From Clostridia bacterium (GTDB lineage: Bacteria; Bacillota; Clostridia; TANB77; CAG-508), in contig CAAGEF010000075.1 of NCBI GenBank assembly GCA_900768805.1, positions 1-11,712 on the forward strand: 11,712 bases of DNA, written 5' to 3'. The position numbers and the translations under genes are program-made. This document shows, one piece after another, positions 1-6,168 of this stretch; within the stretch, counting starts at the first letter, position 1, and the number at the start of each line of letters is the position of its first letter. A model generated the notes under the pieces. The model had not been told where the DNA came from, did not search any database, and saw only the letters and a list, made by a program, of their open reading frames with translations.

Positions 1-56
1 CAAATCTAACACACAAACTATAATTTATCTACAAATTAAAATAACATATATAATAC

Positions 57-99
57 AAAAAAACAGATTAAATATCTTAATATACTTAATCTGCTTTTT
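57..99 (-). terminator. Rho-independent terminator of the rpiB-wecA operon
   Basis: The arms CAGATTAA (64-71) and TTAATCTG (86-93) form a stem. Read on the minus strand, the stem is followed by seven T residues (complement of 57-63). The + side also carries a T run (95-100), so it could work in both directions. It lies about 40 bp past the wecA stop codon. Bases 1-56 show no recognisable feature. Confidence 0.75.
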
Positions 100-136
100 T
101 ATATAAAATAACTTGAAATTTTCTAAATTATTATAC

Positions 137-1246
137 TTATTTTTTTTCATCTTCTTTTATTTCATTCTCTGGATTACAAAGTAATCTTTGTTCAAAAAAT
201 TCTTTATATCCCATTAAAATAATCAATATCATTATCATAGCAAATGATATTGCCTTCCAAATTCCACTATCAATCCATATTATTGCGAACATTCCTAAAA
301 TTGCACTAAGTCCATATAAAATTAGTACAGCTTGTTTTTGTGTAAATCCCATTTTTAACATCCTATGATGTAAATGTCCCGCATCTGGTTCTACTATTGC
401 TTTTAAAGATTTTCCATTTTTAAGTCTTCTACATATAGCAAATAATGTATCAAATATTGGCAATCCAAGTACAATTAAAGGTGCAACTATTACAATTGCA
501 GTATATGTTTTTGCAATTCCAAAAATTGAAATTATGGATAAGCAATATCCTAAAAAATTTGAACCTGTATCTCCTATAAATGTTCTTGCAGGATTAAAAT
601 TATACGGTAAAAATCCAATTAGTGCTCCTCCTAAAGCTGTTATTAGTATAATTGAAATTAATGGAGAATCATTAAGTGAAAATATCATTAATAATGATAT
701 ACAGGAAATTATTGATATACCTGTTGATAATCCATCTAATCCATCAATTAAATTCATTGCATTAGTTATTCCTACAATCCATCCTATTGTAATTATTGTT
801 TCTATGATATGATTACTTGAAATTTTAAAAAATGGAATATCTATATTTTCTATTCTGATTCCAAAATAAATCGCAACACTTGCTGCTAAAATCTGAGCTA
901 ATAGTTTTACTATTGCTGGTAACCCCTTAACATCATCTACAAAGCATACTGCAGATATTATTAAGCCTCCTAGTGCAAATCCTAATAATTTTTTATTATA
1001 GGAGTCCTGTGAAAGATTTATATTCCCTTCTATAGAAAGAACTATTAATAAATATGCTATAGATACTATAAAACCAGCAATTACTGCAAGCCCTCCTAAT
1101 CTTGGCATTGTTACTTTATTTATCCTTCTTTCATCTTTTGGACTATCAACAGCTCCTAATTTTTTTGCAATTTTTATTGTATATGGTGTTGCCATAAAGG
1201 CAGTCATGAAAGCTATTGAAAAAGCTATCATTATATCTCCCCACAT
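137..1246 (-). CDS. wecA: MraY/WecA-family polyprenyl-phosphate GlcNAc-1-phosphate transferase
   Basis: Integral membrane enzyme of 369 aa, from the family that transfers a sugar-1-phosphate from a UDP-sugar (usually UDP-GlcNAc) to undecaprenyl phosphate on the cytoplasmic face, starting teichoic acid or other surface glycopolymers. The family motifs are in order: FVDDVKGLP (102-110, Mg-binding Asp pair), NAMNLIDGLDG (162-172), FIGDTGSN (223-230), GLPIFD (261-266) and PDAGHLHHR (287-295, the HxH of the uridine-binding loop). About ten hydrophobic segments are spread through the protein and the C-terminal tail is charged. The HLHH loop and DGLDG motif point to the WecA/TagO branch and away from MraY of peptidoglycan synthesis. 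The ATG at 1246 has AGGTGAT just upstream; an internal ATG at residue 6 is also possible. It starts 11 bp after the rpiB stop and should share its promoter. The exact donor sugar is inferred. Confidence 0.9.
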   Translation of the reverse strand: MWGDIMIAFSIAFMTAFMATPYTIKIAKKLGAVDSPKDERRINKVTMPRLGGLAVIAGFIVSIAYLLIVLSIEGNINLSQDSYNKKLLGFALGGLIISAVCFVDDVKGLPAIVKLLAQILAASVAIYFGIRIENIDIPFFKISSNHIIETIITIGWIVGITNAMNLIDGLDGLSTGISIISCISLLMIFSLNDSPLISIILITALGGALIGFLPYNFNPARTFIGDTGSNFLGYCLSIISIFGIAKTYTAIVIVAPLIVLGLPIFDTLFAICRRLKNGKSLKAIVEPDAGHLHHRMLKMGFTQKQAVLILYGLSAILGMFAIIWIDSGIWKAISFAMIMILIILMGYKEFFEQRLLCNPENEIKEDEKK

Positions 1247-1257
1247 TGTTATATCAC

Positions 1258-1704
1258 CTACTTCATATTTTCCTTTTCAATATCTTTTATCATATCTAAT
1301 CTTTCGTTATATCTACCATCTAAGAATTTTGACCCCAACCACATTCTAATTACTGCTATAGCTTTACTTGTAGTAATATTTTCAGCTGGTAATGCTAATA
1401 TGTTTATATTTGAATGTTCTTTAGCTTGTTTTGCAGAAGCTTCATCATTACATGTAGCACATCTTATTCCTTTATATTTATTTGCAACAATTGTCATTCC
1501 AACACCTGTTTTGCAAATTAAAATTCCACATTCACACTCTTTATTTTGAACAGATTTTGCAACTTCTTTTGCGTAAATTGGATAATCAGTTCTTTCATTT
1601 GAAAATGTTCCAAAATCTTTATACTCTATATTGCGTTCTTCAAAATATTTTTTTATTTCTTCTTTTAAAGTATATCCGCCATGGTCTGAACCAATTGCTA
1701 TCAT
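1258..1704 (-). CDS. rpiB: Ribose-5-phosphate isomerase B (RpiB/LacA/LacB family)
   Basis: Cytosolic enzyme of 148 aa, the usual length, that interconverts ribose 5-phosphate and ribulose 5-phosphate in the non-oxidative pentose phosphate pathway. Visible family features are the N-terminal GSDHGGY (5-11), ERTDYP (37-42), the catalytic Cys64 in ILICKTGVGM, NKYKGIRCA (76-83), His97 in KEHSN, and the C-terminal GRYNERLD (130-137), whose arginines bind phosphate. Three positions differ from the common form: Lys65 where CGTG is normal, Ser98 after the active-site His where Asn is common, and LALPAEN (103-109) where LALGAR is usual. The protein may therefore belong to a divergent subfamily with a different sugar phosphate. 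The ATG at 1704 is preceded by TTAGGAGGTA, a strong ribosome binding site. It is the first gene of a pair with wecA. Confidence 0.9.
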   Translation of the reverse strand: MIAIGSDHGGYTLKEEIKKYFEERNIEYKDFGTFSNERTDYPIYAKEVAKSVQNKECECGILICKTGVGMTIVANKYKGIRCATCNDEASAKQAKEHSNINILALPAENITTSKAIAVIRMWLGSKFLDGRYNERLDMIKDIEKENMK

Positions 1705-1751
1705 AAGTACCTCCTAATTTTTCTTAAATTTTAAAGTAATTATCTTTTATA

Positions 1752-1780
1752 AGGATATATTTTTTTAGACTCTTTGTCAA
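1752..1780 (-). promoter_or_regulatory. Sigma-A type promoter of rpiB-wecA
   Basis: On the minus strand a perfect -35 TTGACA (1780-1775) is followed by a 17-bp spacer and TATCCT (1757-1752, 4 of 6 to TATAAT). This predicts an RNA start about 40 bp before the rpiB start codon. It is divergent from the rpsT promoter. Confidence 0.6.
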
Positions 1781-1827
1781 GCTTTTTAGCATTTTTTGGC
1801 TTTTTTGTACAAATTTTCAAAAATCAC

Positions 1828-1856
1828 TTGCATTTTATTCTCTATCATGTTAAAAT
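1828..1856 (+). promoter_or_regulatory. Sigma-A type promoter of rpsT
   Basis: TTGCAT (1828-1833), a 17-bp spacer and TAAAAT (1851-1856) give a near-consensus promoter. The predicted RNA start is near 1863, leaving a leader of about 40 nt that contains a small palindrome (1861-1877) and the ribosome binding site AAGGAGGTG (1884-1892). Confidence 0.7.
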
Positions 1857-1902
1857 ATGAAAAGTAAATTTTACTTTATCTAGAAGGAGGTGCTATAAGA
1901 AT

Positions 1903-2166
1903 ATGCCAAACATTAAATCAGCTATAAAAAGAGTAGATGTTATTAAAAAGAAAACTTTACAAAATAATATGATAAAATCAGCTTACAAAACTGCTGTTAA
2001 AACTTTCGAAGCTGCTGTTGAATCAGGAGATAAAACAAAAGCAGAAGAAACTTTCAAAGTTGCTGTAAAAAAAGTAGATCAAGCTTGCACAAAAGGTGTT
2101 CTAAAAGCAAATACAGCTTCTAGAAAAAAATCAAATTTAGCAAAAAAATTAAATACAGTAAACTAA
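1903..2166 (+). CDS. rpsT: 30S ribosomal protein S20
   Basis: Primary 16S rRNA-binding protein of the small subunit, 87 aa, the typical length. It has the family's N-terminal MPNIKSAIKRV, a very lysine-rich all-helical composition, and the C-terminal GVLKANTASRKKSNLAKK region that contacts rRNA. The ATG at 1903 has AAGGAGGTG about 11 nt upstream. It is a single-gene transcript with its own promoter (1828-1856) and terminator (2184-2213), divergent from rpiB and convergent with coaD. In other bacteria S20 represses its own translation; the short leader hairpin could serve that here, but this is inference. Confidence 0.96.
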   Translation: MPNIKSAIKRVDVIKKKTLQNNMIKSAYKTAVKTFEAAVESGDKTKAEETFKVAVKKVDQACTKGVLKANTASRKKSNLAKKLNTVN

Positions 2167-2183
2167 TAAAATTTATTATATAG

Positions 2184-2213
2184 AAATCTAGCTTAGCTAG
2201 ATTTTTTATTTTG
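2184..2213 (+). terminator. Rho-independent terminator of rpsT
   Basis: The stem AAATCTAGC (2184-2192) / GCTAGATTT (2196-2204) is followed by TTTATTTTG. It begins 17 bp after the rpsT stop codon. Confidence 0.85.
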
Positions 2214-2220
2214 TATAAAC

Positions 2221-2252
2221 AAAAAGATGAAGCTATCTACTTCATCTTTTTT
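2221..2252 (-). terminator. Bidirectional terminator of coaD (and rpsT)
   Basis: Twelve-bp stem AAAAAGATGAAG (2221-2232) / CTTCATCTTTTT (2240-2251) with a 7-nt loop. The T runs on both strands allow it to stop minus-strand coaD transcripts and rpsT read-through. Confidence 0.8.
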
Positions 2253-2260
2253 ATATTTAA

Positions 2261-2740
2261 CTAATTATTCTTTTCTTCTAATAATAACTCTAAAATTTCT
2301 TTTGGAACATAACTAGATATATCTTTTTTATACTCCAAAAGCTCCATAACCATACTAGAACTAATAGAACCATGTACACCAGCTCTAATATAAATTGTAT
2401 CTAAATTAGATGTTACTTCATTTATTGTTGATATATTTTCTTCGTATTGATAATCCATACCATTTCTTAATCCTCTTATTAAAAAAGTAGTATTATTTTC
2501 AAGTGCAATATCTGAAGTAAATCCATCATATATTATAACTTCTACATTATCTAAGTTTCTAGCAACAAGAACCTTTTCAATTGCTTTTTTCATTTTTGTT
2601 TTGTCAAATCGTCTTTCTTTAAAAGAATGCACACCTATAGCAATTATAACTTTATCAAATAATTTTGCTGAAGTTTCAACAACATGTAAATGTCCATTTG
2701 TAAAAGGATCAAAACTTCCTGCATAAAATCCTATATTCAT
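2261..2740 (-). CDS. coaD: Phosphopantetheine adenylyltransferase
   Basis: Cytosolic enzyme of 159 aa that joins ATP and 4'-phosphopantetheine to dephospho-CoA and pyrophosphate, the penultimate step of coenzyme A synthesis. The nucleotidyltransferase signature is clear: MNIGFYAGSFDPFTNGHLHV at the N-terminus (T/HxGH-type motif), a basic KERRFDK loop, IRGLRNGMDYQYE in the middle (substrate-binding Arg and dimer region), and ISSSMVMELLEYKKDISSYVP near the C-terminus (the ISSSxVKE motif). The open frame extends 42 codons upstream to 2866. I place the start at the ATG 2740-2738 because it carries AAAGGAATT at the right distance, begins at the conserved N-terminus and gives the usual length; the upstream residues are unlike the family and overlap the previous gene. 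Confidence 0.95.
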   Translation of the reverse strand: MNIGFYAGSFDPFTNGHLHVVETSAKLFDKVIIAIGVHSFKERRFDKTKMKKAIEKVLVARNLDNVEVIIYDGFTSDIALENNTTFLIRGLRNGMDYQYEENISTINEVTSNLDTIYIRAGVHGSISSSMVMELLEYKKDISSYVPKEILELLLEEKNN

Positions 2741-2774
2741 TTTTATAATTCCTTTCAAATATAATACATTTATT

Positions 2775-2783
2775 ATTATACCA
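2775..2783 (-). promoter_or_regulatory. Extended -10 promoter of coaD
   Basis: On the minus strand TGG directly precedes a perfect TATAAT (2780-2775), an extended -10 element. There is no convincing -35 box. The predicted RNA start is about 28 nt before the coaD ATG. Confidence 0.5.
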
Positions 2784-2802
2784 CATTTTTTATGAAAAAT
2801 AT

Positions 2803-2820
2803 ATAAAATTTGAATTTTAT
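2803..2820 (-). terminator. Weak AT-only hairpin after the GT-C-like gene
   Basis: ATAAAATT (2803-2810) and AATTTTAT (2813-2820) are perfect inverted repeats separated by 2 nt. On the minus strand they are followed by ATATTTTTC. The hairpin overlaps the upstream stop codon. With no G-C pairs it would be weak, so read-through into coaD is likely. Confidence 0.3.
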
Positions 2821-4559
2821 TGATTTTCTGCCTTTTTTTGAACTTCAAAAAGATATAATTTATCACTCGGACTTAAAAAATTATAATCTCCAAATAACTC
2901 TTTTATATCAAAAATTTCAAAATTATTTCTATTTAAATAATCTTTTTTTAATTCTAATGTTAATTTATCAACCAAAACAAATATTGTCTTATTCTTTATT
3001 TTATCACTATACATTTCTTCTGTTTTATCATTTGTTATAGTAACCCATTCTTCAAGATTATAAATTACATTATAATTACGCAATAAAGTTGAAAGTAAAC
3101 TATCATCTGCTATTGCACCTAATATTCCATCTATATTTATTTTCTCAATATTTCTATCTTTTACAAGCTTACAAAAATTACTTTTATATTCACTTACAAA
3201 TTCATTTACATTATTGTAATCTTTTACTATAATCAAAAAATCATAAGCTAATGATGGTAAACATAGAATTATAAATATAAAAGACAATATAAAAAATTCT
3301 ATTTTTTTTCTTTCATAAAATTTACTAATTATTGTTATTACTACTATTAAACTTAAAATTAGCAAAATACTAGCATATCTTACATAACCAATTAATAGTA
3401 TCTGCCATAAATAATAATCTATAAAAACAATAATAGACAAAACAAAAAGTTTTGTTTTTAAAATTTTTTTATTTTTTATAGAATATATAATATACCCCAA
3501 TATTGCTATGTATCCTATTCCCCATCCGAAATCAACAAACTTTGTATCAAAAGCACTCTTGGGATTAACTATTATATATAATGGCCATATCAAAAATTGT
3601 ATAAAATTTTTTGGTCCAAAATTAGTATCTTTCCATGATTCTTCCATAAAATATTCTGATTTGAAAATATTATTATAATAAGGAAAAACTGGATTTCCTG
3701 TTTGAACATAACTATCTATAGCATATATCCCCCAAGGAAGAACTAATAATCCAAACACTATAATATAATCATAAAATTTAAGATATTTCAGTTCTTTGAA
3801 ATTTTTTATTAAATAATATACTCCTAGAGGTAATAAAAAGATTATATTGGTAACTTTCATACCAATTGATATACCAATTAAAATTACAAGAACATATAAT
3901 TTAATTTTGTCTTTAAAAATATCCTCTTCATAAAGCGCACAATAAAAAATTTCCATTAAAAAAACTAATCCGAAATTATCTATATAATATGTTCCTGTAA
4001 AAGAAAATACTACAGACATCATAACCGGAAAAATACTAAATATTGAAATAAATTTTTCACTTTTACATTCTGAATTTTTAATCAAAAATCTTTTTACTTG
4101 ATAAAATAAAACCAATATTAAATAATAAGAAATTACAGTTCCAAGTCTATATCCTAGAATATATCTAAATAAATAATTTACTCTATCCCCTAATGCAAAT
4201 AAGAATGAATTTAAATTTCTTCCTGCAAAAAAATCATAATTTAATTTATCCTCAAAAACATTTTCTTGAAGATAAATATGATAACTTCGTGTATCCCAAG
4301 ATAAATCTGGAAATACTATTGATATAATTAAATATCCTATTAAACAAACAATAAATATTATATCTACTTTAGAAAAGTTTGATTCAAATGTTATTATTTT
4401 TTTCTTTTTTAATAAATATGAAATAAAACTTAATAATAATCCTATTATTAAATTAGTAATTATAAAATTTGATTTTAGAAAATAAATTATTATATCAGAA
4501 ATAGCCACTGTTATAACTATATATAATAGTAAATAAAAATGTATATTAAACTTTTTCAA
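2817..4559 (-). CDS. Multispanning membrane protein, probable GT-C fold glycosyltransferase
   Basis: Protein of 580 aa with about a dozen hydrophobic segments in the first 460 residues, then a mostly soluble C-terminal domain of about 120 aa that is probably extracytoplasmic. After the third hydrophobic segment it has WDTRSYHIYL (88-97). An acidic residue followed by YH in the first outer loop is typical of GT-C enzymes of the GT39/ArnT type, which move sugars from polyprenyl-phosphate donors outside the membrane. This suggests a role in decorating a surface polymer or protein, but donor and acceptor cannot be read from the sequence. The start codon is TTG at 4559, supported by GAAAGGAAAA upstream. 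It has its own extended -10 promoter, and coaD lies 76 bp downstream. The GT-C assignment rests on topology plus the one motif. Confidence 0.65.
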   Translation of the reverse strand: MKKFNIHFYLLLYIVITVAISDIIIYFLKSNFIITNLIIGLLLSFISYLLKKKKIITFESNFSKVDIIFIVCLIGYLIISIVFPDLSWDTRSYHIYLQENVFEDKLNYDFFAGRNLNSFLFALGDRVNYLFRYILGYRLGTVISYYLILVLFYQVKRFLIKNSECKSEKFISIFSIFPVMMSVVFSFTGTYYIDNFGLVFLMEIFYCALYEEDIFKDKIKLYVLVILIGISIGMKVTNIIFLLPLGVYYLIKNFKELKYLKFYDYIIVFGLLVLPWGIYAIDSYVQTGNPVFPYYNNIFKSEYFMEESWKDTNFGPKNFIQFLIWPLYIIVNPKSAFDTKFVDFGWGIGYIAILGYIIYSIKNKKILKTKLFVLSIIVFIDYYLWQILLIGYVRYASILLILSLIVVITIISKFYERKKIEFFILSFIFIILCLPSLAYDFLIIVKDYNNVNEFVSEYKSNFCKLVKDRNIEKINIDGILGAIADDSLLSTLLRNYNVIYNLEEWVTITNDKTEEMYSDKIKNKTIFVLVDKLTLELKKDYLNRNNFEIFDIKELFGDYNFLSPSDKLYLFEVQKKAENQ

Positions 4560-4601
4560 AATAAATTTTCCTTTCTTTCATTTGAAATTTTCTTATTAGC
4601 T

Positions 4602-4610
4602 ATTATATCA
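4602..4610 (-). promoter_or_regulatory. Extended -10 promoter of the GT-C-like gene
   Basis: On the minus strand TGA is followed by a perfect TATAAT (4607-4602). No good -35 box is seen. The start codon lies about 43 bp downstream. The rest of 4611-4730 shows nothing recognisable apart from a 10-bp palindrome. Confidence 0.45.
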
Positions 4611-4730
4611 TATTTTTTATTTAAAATATTTTTATTACTAATGTTTTTAGAAATATTTTAAAGACACTTTACAAAATATATTGAAAAACACTCTTCATGA
4701 AGTACTCAAAAAAATATAAGACATAAACAA

Positions 4731-4777
4731 AATAACAAAAGCTATTATAAATAAGTAAACTTATATATAATAGCTTT
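4731..4777 (-). terminator. Rho-independent terminator of the cotJ operon
   Basis: AAAGCTATTATA (4738-4749) and TATAATAGCTTT (4766-4777) form a 12-bp stem, extended inward by ATAAGT/ACTTAT. On the minus strand it is followed by a T-rich tract (TTTTGTTATTTTG). It starts 8 bp after the cotJC stop codon. Confidence 0.8.
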
Positions 4778-5220
4778 AATATAATTATCTATATCCACAT
4801 CCATTATTATTTTTACTATTATTAATTATTCCAGCAATATTATTCATATACCACTTCTTTTGTGCTAATTTTTCTTGAACTCCATTTAATGCTTCCCCAA
4901 ATCTTTGAAAATGAACTATTTCTCTTTCTCTTAAAAATTTTAAAACATCTACTACTTCTTTATCTTCTGCACATAAATCAATTAATTTTTCATAAGTGGC
5001 TCTTGCCTTTTGTTCAGCGGCCAAATCTTCTGTTAAATCAGCAACTGGGTCACCTTTTACAGCAATGCTATTCGCATTCCATGGATAACCTCCTGCTGAT
5101 TGAGGATATACACCTAAACCATGGTCTGTATAATATGCTTCTAAACCTGCTTTTTTAATTTCCTCTATACTTGAATTTCTTGTTAATTGATGAACTAAAG
5201 TCCCAACCATTTCTAGATGT

Positions 5221-5226
5221 CCGTAA
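5221..5226 (-). other. Second +1 shift site in cotJC (TTA CGG ACA)
   Basis: The minus strand reads GAA TTA CGG ACA in the incoming frame. The family sequence EEL-G-HLEM requires GAA TTA (C) GGA CAT. The extra base pairs with the G at 5223. The in-frame codon at the break is CGG. Confidence 0.75.
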
Positions 5227-5331
5227 TTCTTCTGTTCCAATATCATTTAATATTCCCTTTGATTTTTGATCAGGCATTCCAAATCTTTGAGATAGATATC
5301 TAAGAGAAGCCCCAAGCTCTCCATCTGGTCC

Positions 5332-5340
5332 TCCGGTATT
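5332..5340 (-). other. First +1 shift site in cotJC (TAC CGG AGG)
   Basis: The minus strand reads CAA TAC CGG AGG in the start-codon frame. The family sequence QY-GG-PDGE requires CAA TAC (C) GGA GGA. The extra C pairs with one of the Gs at 5335-5336. As at the second site, the in-frame codon is CGG and the resumed codon is GGA. Confidence 0.75.
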
Positions 5341-5421
5341 GTGATACTATTACTTTTGCAAGTTTGGGATTTGGATGTTTTATATTTATAGGATATTGTA
5401 AATTTCTACTATAATTCCACA

Positions 5422-5679
5422 TTATCTTTCTCCTCCTTCCCATGGCCATTTATCATATCCCCATGACCAATTTTCCATTGGAGTAAATATTGAAAGTGGA
5501 CCATAATTTTTTTCATAATAGTTCTTTGCTTCTTGATATTCTTCTACATATTTATTATGGAGTTTTAAGGCATTTCTATCTTGAGGATGAGTATCTAAAT
5601 ATAAGCTAATGTCATTTACTGCAAACATGGTCTCCATTACTCTTCTCATCGCATCTTCTTCACATTCTACATTTTCCAT
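5422..5679 (-). CDS. cotJB: Spore coat peptide assembly protein CotJB
   Basis: Small protein of 85 aa, the middle gene of the cotJ operon, required with CotJA and CotJC for the CotJ part of the spore coat. It has the family pattern: an N-terminal helix, SLYLDTHPQDRNAL (26-39), a central Glu/Tyr-rich helix, then YGPLSIF and a tryptophan-rich tail (ENWSWGYDKWPWE). The ATG at 5679 shares its A with the cotJA stop codon (TAATG) and has GGAGGTGA inside the end of cotJA as ribosome binding site. Its own stop overlaps the cotJC start in the same way, so the three genes are translationally coupled. Confidence 0.9.
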   Translation of the reverse strand: MENVECEEDAMRRVMETMFAVNDISLYLDTHPQDRNALKLHNKYVEEYQEAKNYYEKNYGPLSIFTPMENWSWGYDKWPWEGGER

Positions 5680-5882
5680 TATCTATGGTCACCTCCATCC
5701 ATTCTTAAAAAATCTATAACTTCCATTGATTGGCCAGGCATATATGGGCTTACTAATTCTGGGAACAAAGTGCCATGTTTTAATGCATCTTGTTTTGAAA
5801 AAACATTCATTAATGTTTGATTTGGTACATATGCGTGTCCAAACATAACTTTATTTGGAAATAATCTATTATTATCATTCAT
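5679..5882 (-). CDS. cotJA: Spore coat associated protein CotJA
   Basis: Protein of 67 aa and first gene of the cotJ operon. The family core is visible: AYVPNQTLMNVFSKQDALKH (17-36), followed by GTLFPELVSPYMPG. The ATG at 5882 is preceded by AAGGAGGGATTATAAT, a strong ribosome binding site. In Bacillus subtilis the operon is expressed in the mother cell under sigma-E; I see no convincing sigma-E promoter here. A sigma-K-like arrangement (AC, 17 bp, CATATTATA) ends just before the ribosome binding site, overlapping the inverted repeat at 5904-5954. Confidence 0.9.
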   Translation of the reverse strand: MNDNNRLFPNKVMFGHAYVPNQTLMNVFSKQDALKHGTLFPELVSPYMPGQSMEVIDFLRMDGGDHR

Positions 5883-5903
5883 ATTATAATCCCTCCTTAC
5901 AAT

Positions 5904-5954
5904 ATAATATGCACTATTGTCCTTTTGAGTTATAAGAATAATAGTGCGTATTAT
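5904..5954 (-). repeat. Long inverted repeat directly upstream of the cotJA ribosome binding site
   Basis: The arms at 5904-5918 and 5940-5954 match as inverted repeats in 14 of 15 positions, with core GCACTATT/AATAGTGC and a 21-nt loop. The one mismatch would be a G-U pair on one RNA strand. The proximal arm ends about 8 bp before AAGGAGGG. It could be an operator or an RNA hairpin in the cotJ leader. A candidate sigma-K -10 (CATATTATA) lies within the proximal arm. The rest of 5955-6119 is AT-rich with nothing recognisable. Confidence 0.55.
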
Positions 5955-6119
5955 TTAAATTTCAAAAAGAATCCTTTATTAAATACCATATACATTATCG
6001 AACTCCAAATTTACAGAATTTGTTGTAATATTCCAAAGCATTTATTTAATATGAGAGTAAAATTTTAATTTAAAAAACATTAAAATTAGCAACTACTATA
6101 TTAACTAAAATATTAATAA

Positions 6120-6163
6120 TAAAAATGAGTATTAATAAAGATTTTCTCTTCATTAATACTCAT
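6120..6163 (-). terminator. Rho-independent terminator of the repeat-protein gene
   Basis: A perfect 12-bp stem, ATGAGTATTAAT (6125-6136) / ATTAATACTCAT (6152-6163), is followed on the minus strand by TTTTTATTATT. It lies 5 bp after the stop codon of the upstream gene. Confidence 0.85.
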
Positions 6164-6168
6164 TAAAA

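Larger units (their letters stand above)
4785..5422 (-). pseudogene. cotJC: Spore coat protein CotJC (manganese catalase family), interrupted by two +1 frame shifts
   Basis: CotJC is a ferritin-like four-helix di-manganese protein of the inner spore coat, related to manganese catalase. The ATG at 5422-5420 overlaps the cotJB stop (TAATG). Translation gives MWNYSRNLQYPINIKHPNPK and continues to SQY, then breaks at an extra C (about 5335): frame 0 reaches TAG after 11 codons. Skipping that base restores GGPDGELGASLRYLSQRFGM and on to TEEL. A second extra C (5223) must be skipped to give GHLEMVGTLVHQL. From there the frame is open to 4785, with AEQKARATYEKL and REREIVHFQRF. With both bases skipped the protein is about 211 aa, a normal family length, with all four helices and the metal-ligand pattern (DGE, ExxH, YE, ExxH). 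The second break lies inside the first ExxH. The ATG at 5246 only opens the last segment and is not the native start. Whether this is a true pseudogene, an assembly error or a recoded gene is open. Confidence 0.8.

Noticed and set aside
534..812. Open frame on the + strand inside wecA
   Set aside because: It is a shadow of wecA on the opposite strand, with no ribosome binding site or family resemblance. The same applies to the + strand frames at 1482, 2810, 4862, 6545, 9722 and 9763.
2741..2866. Upstream extension of the coaD frame by 42 codons
   Set aside because: The extra residues are unlike the family, overlap the end of the previous gene and cross the coaD promoter. The ATG at 2740 has a ribosome binding site and starts at the conserved N-terminus.
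4691..4702. Palindrome CTTCATGAAG between the GT-C-like gene and cotJC
   Set aside because: A single 10-bp palindrome in AT-rich sequence, not repeated and not placed near a promoter.
4785..5246. A stand-alone 153-aa catalase-like gene starting at ATG 5246
   Set aside because: It has no ribosome binding site, its first residues are out of frame with the family, and it lacks the first two helices. The native start is at 5422, coupled to cotJB.
5955..6119. Sigma-E promoter for cotJ (TCATATT near 6045 on the minus strand)
   Set aside because: The -35-like heptamer has no acceptable CATACAAT-type -10 at the right distance.
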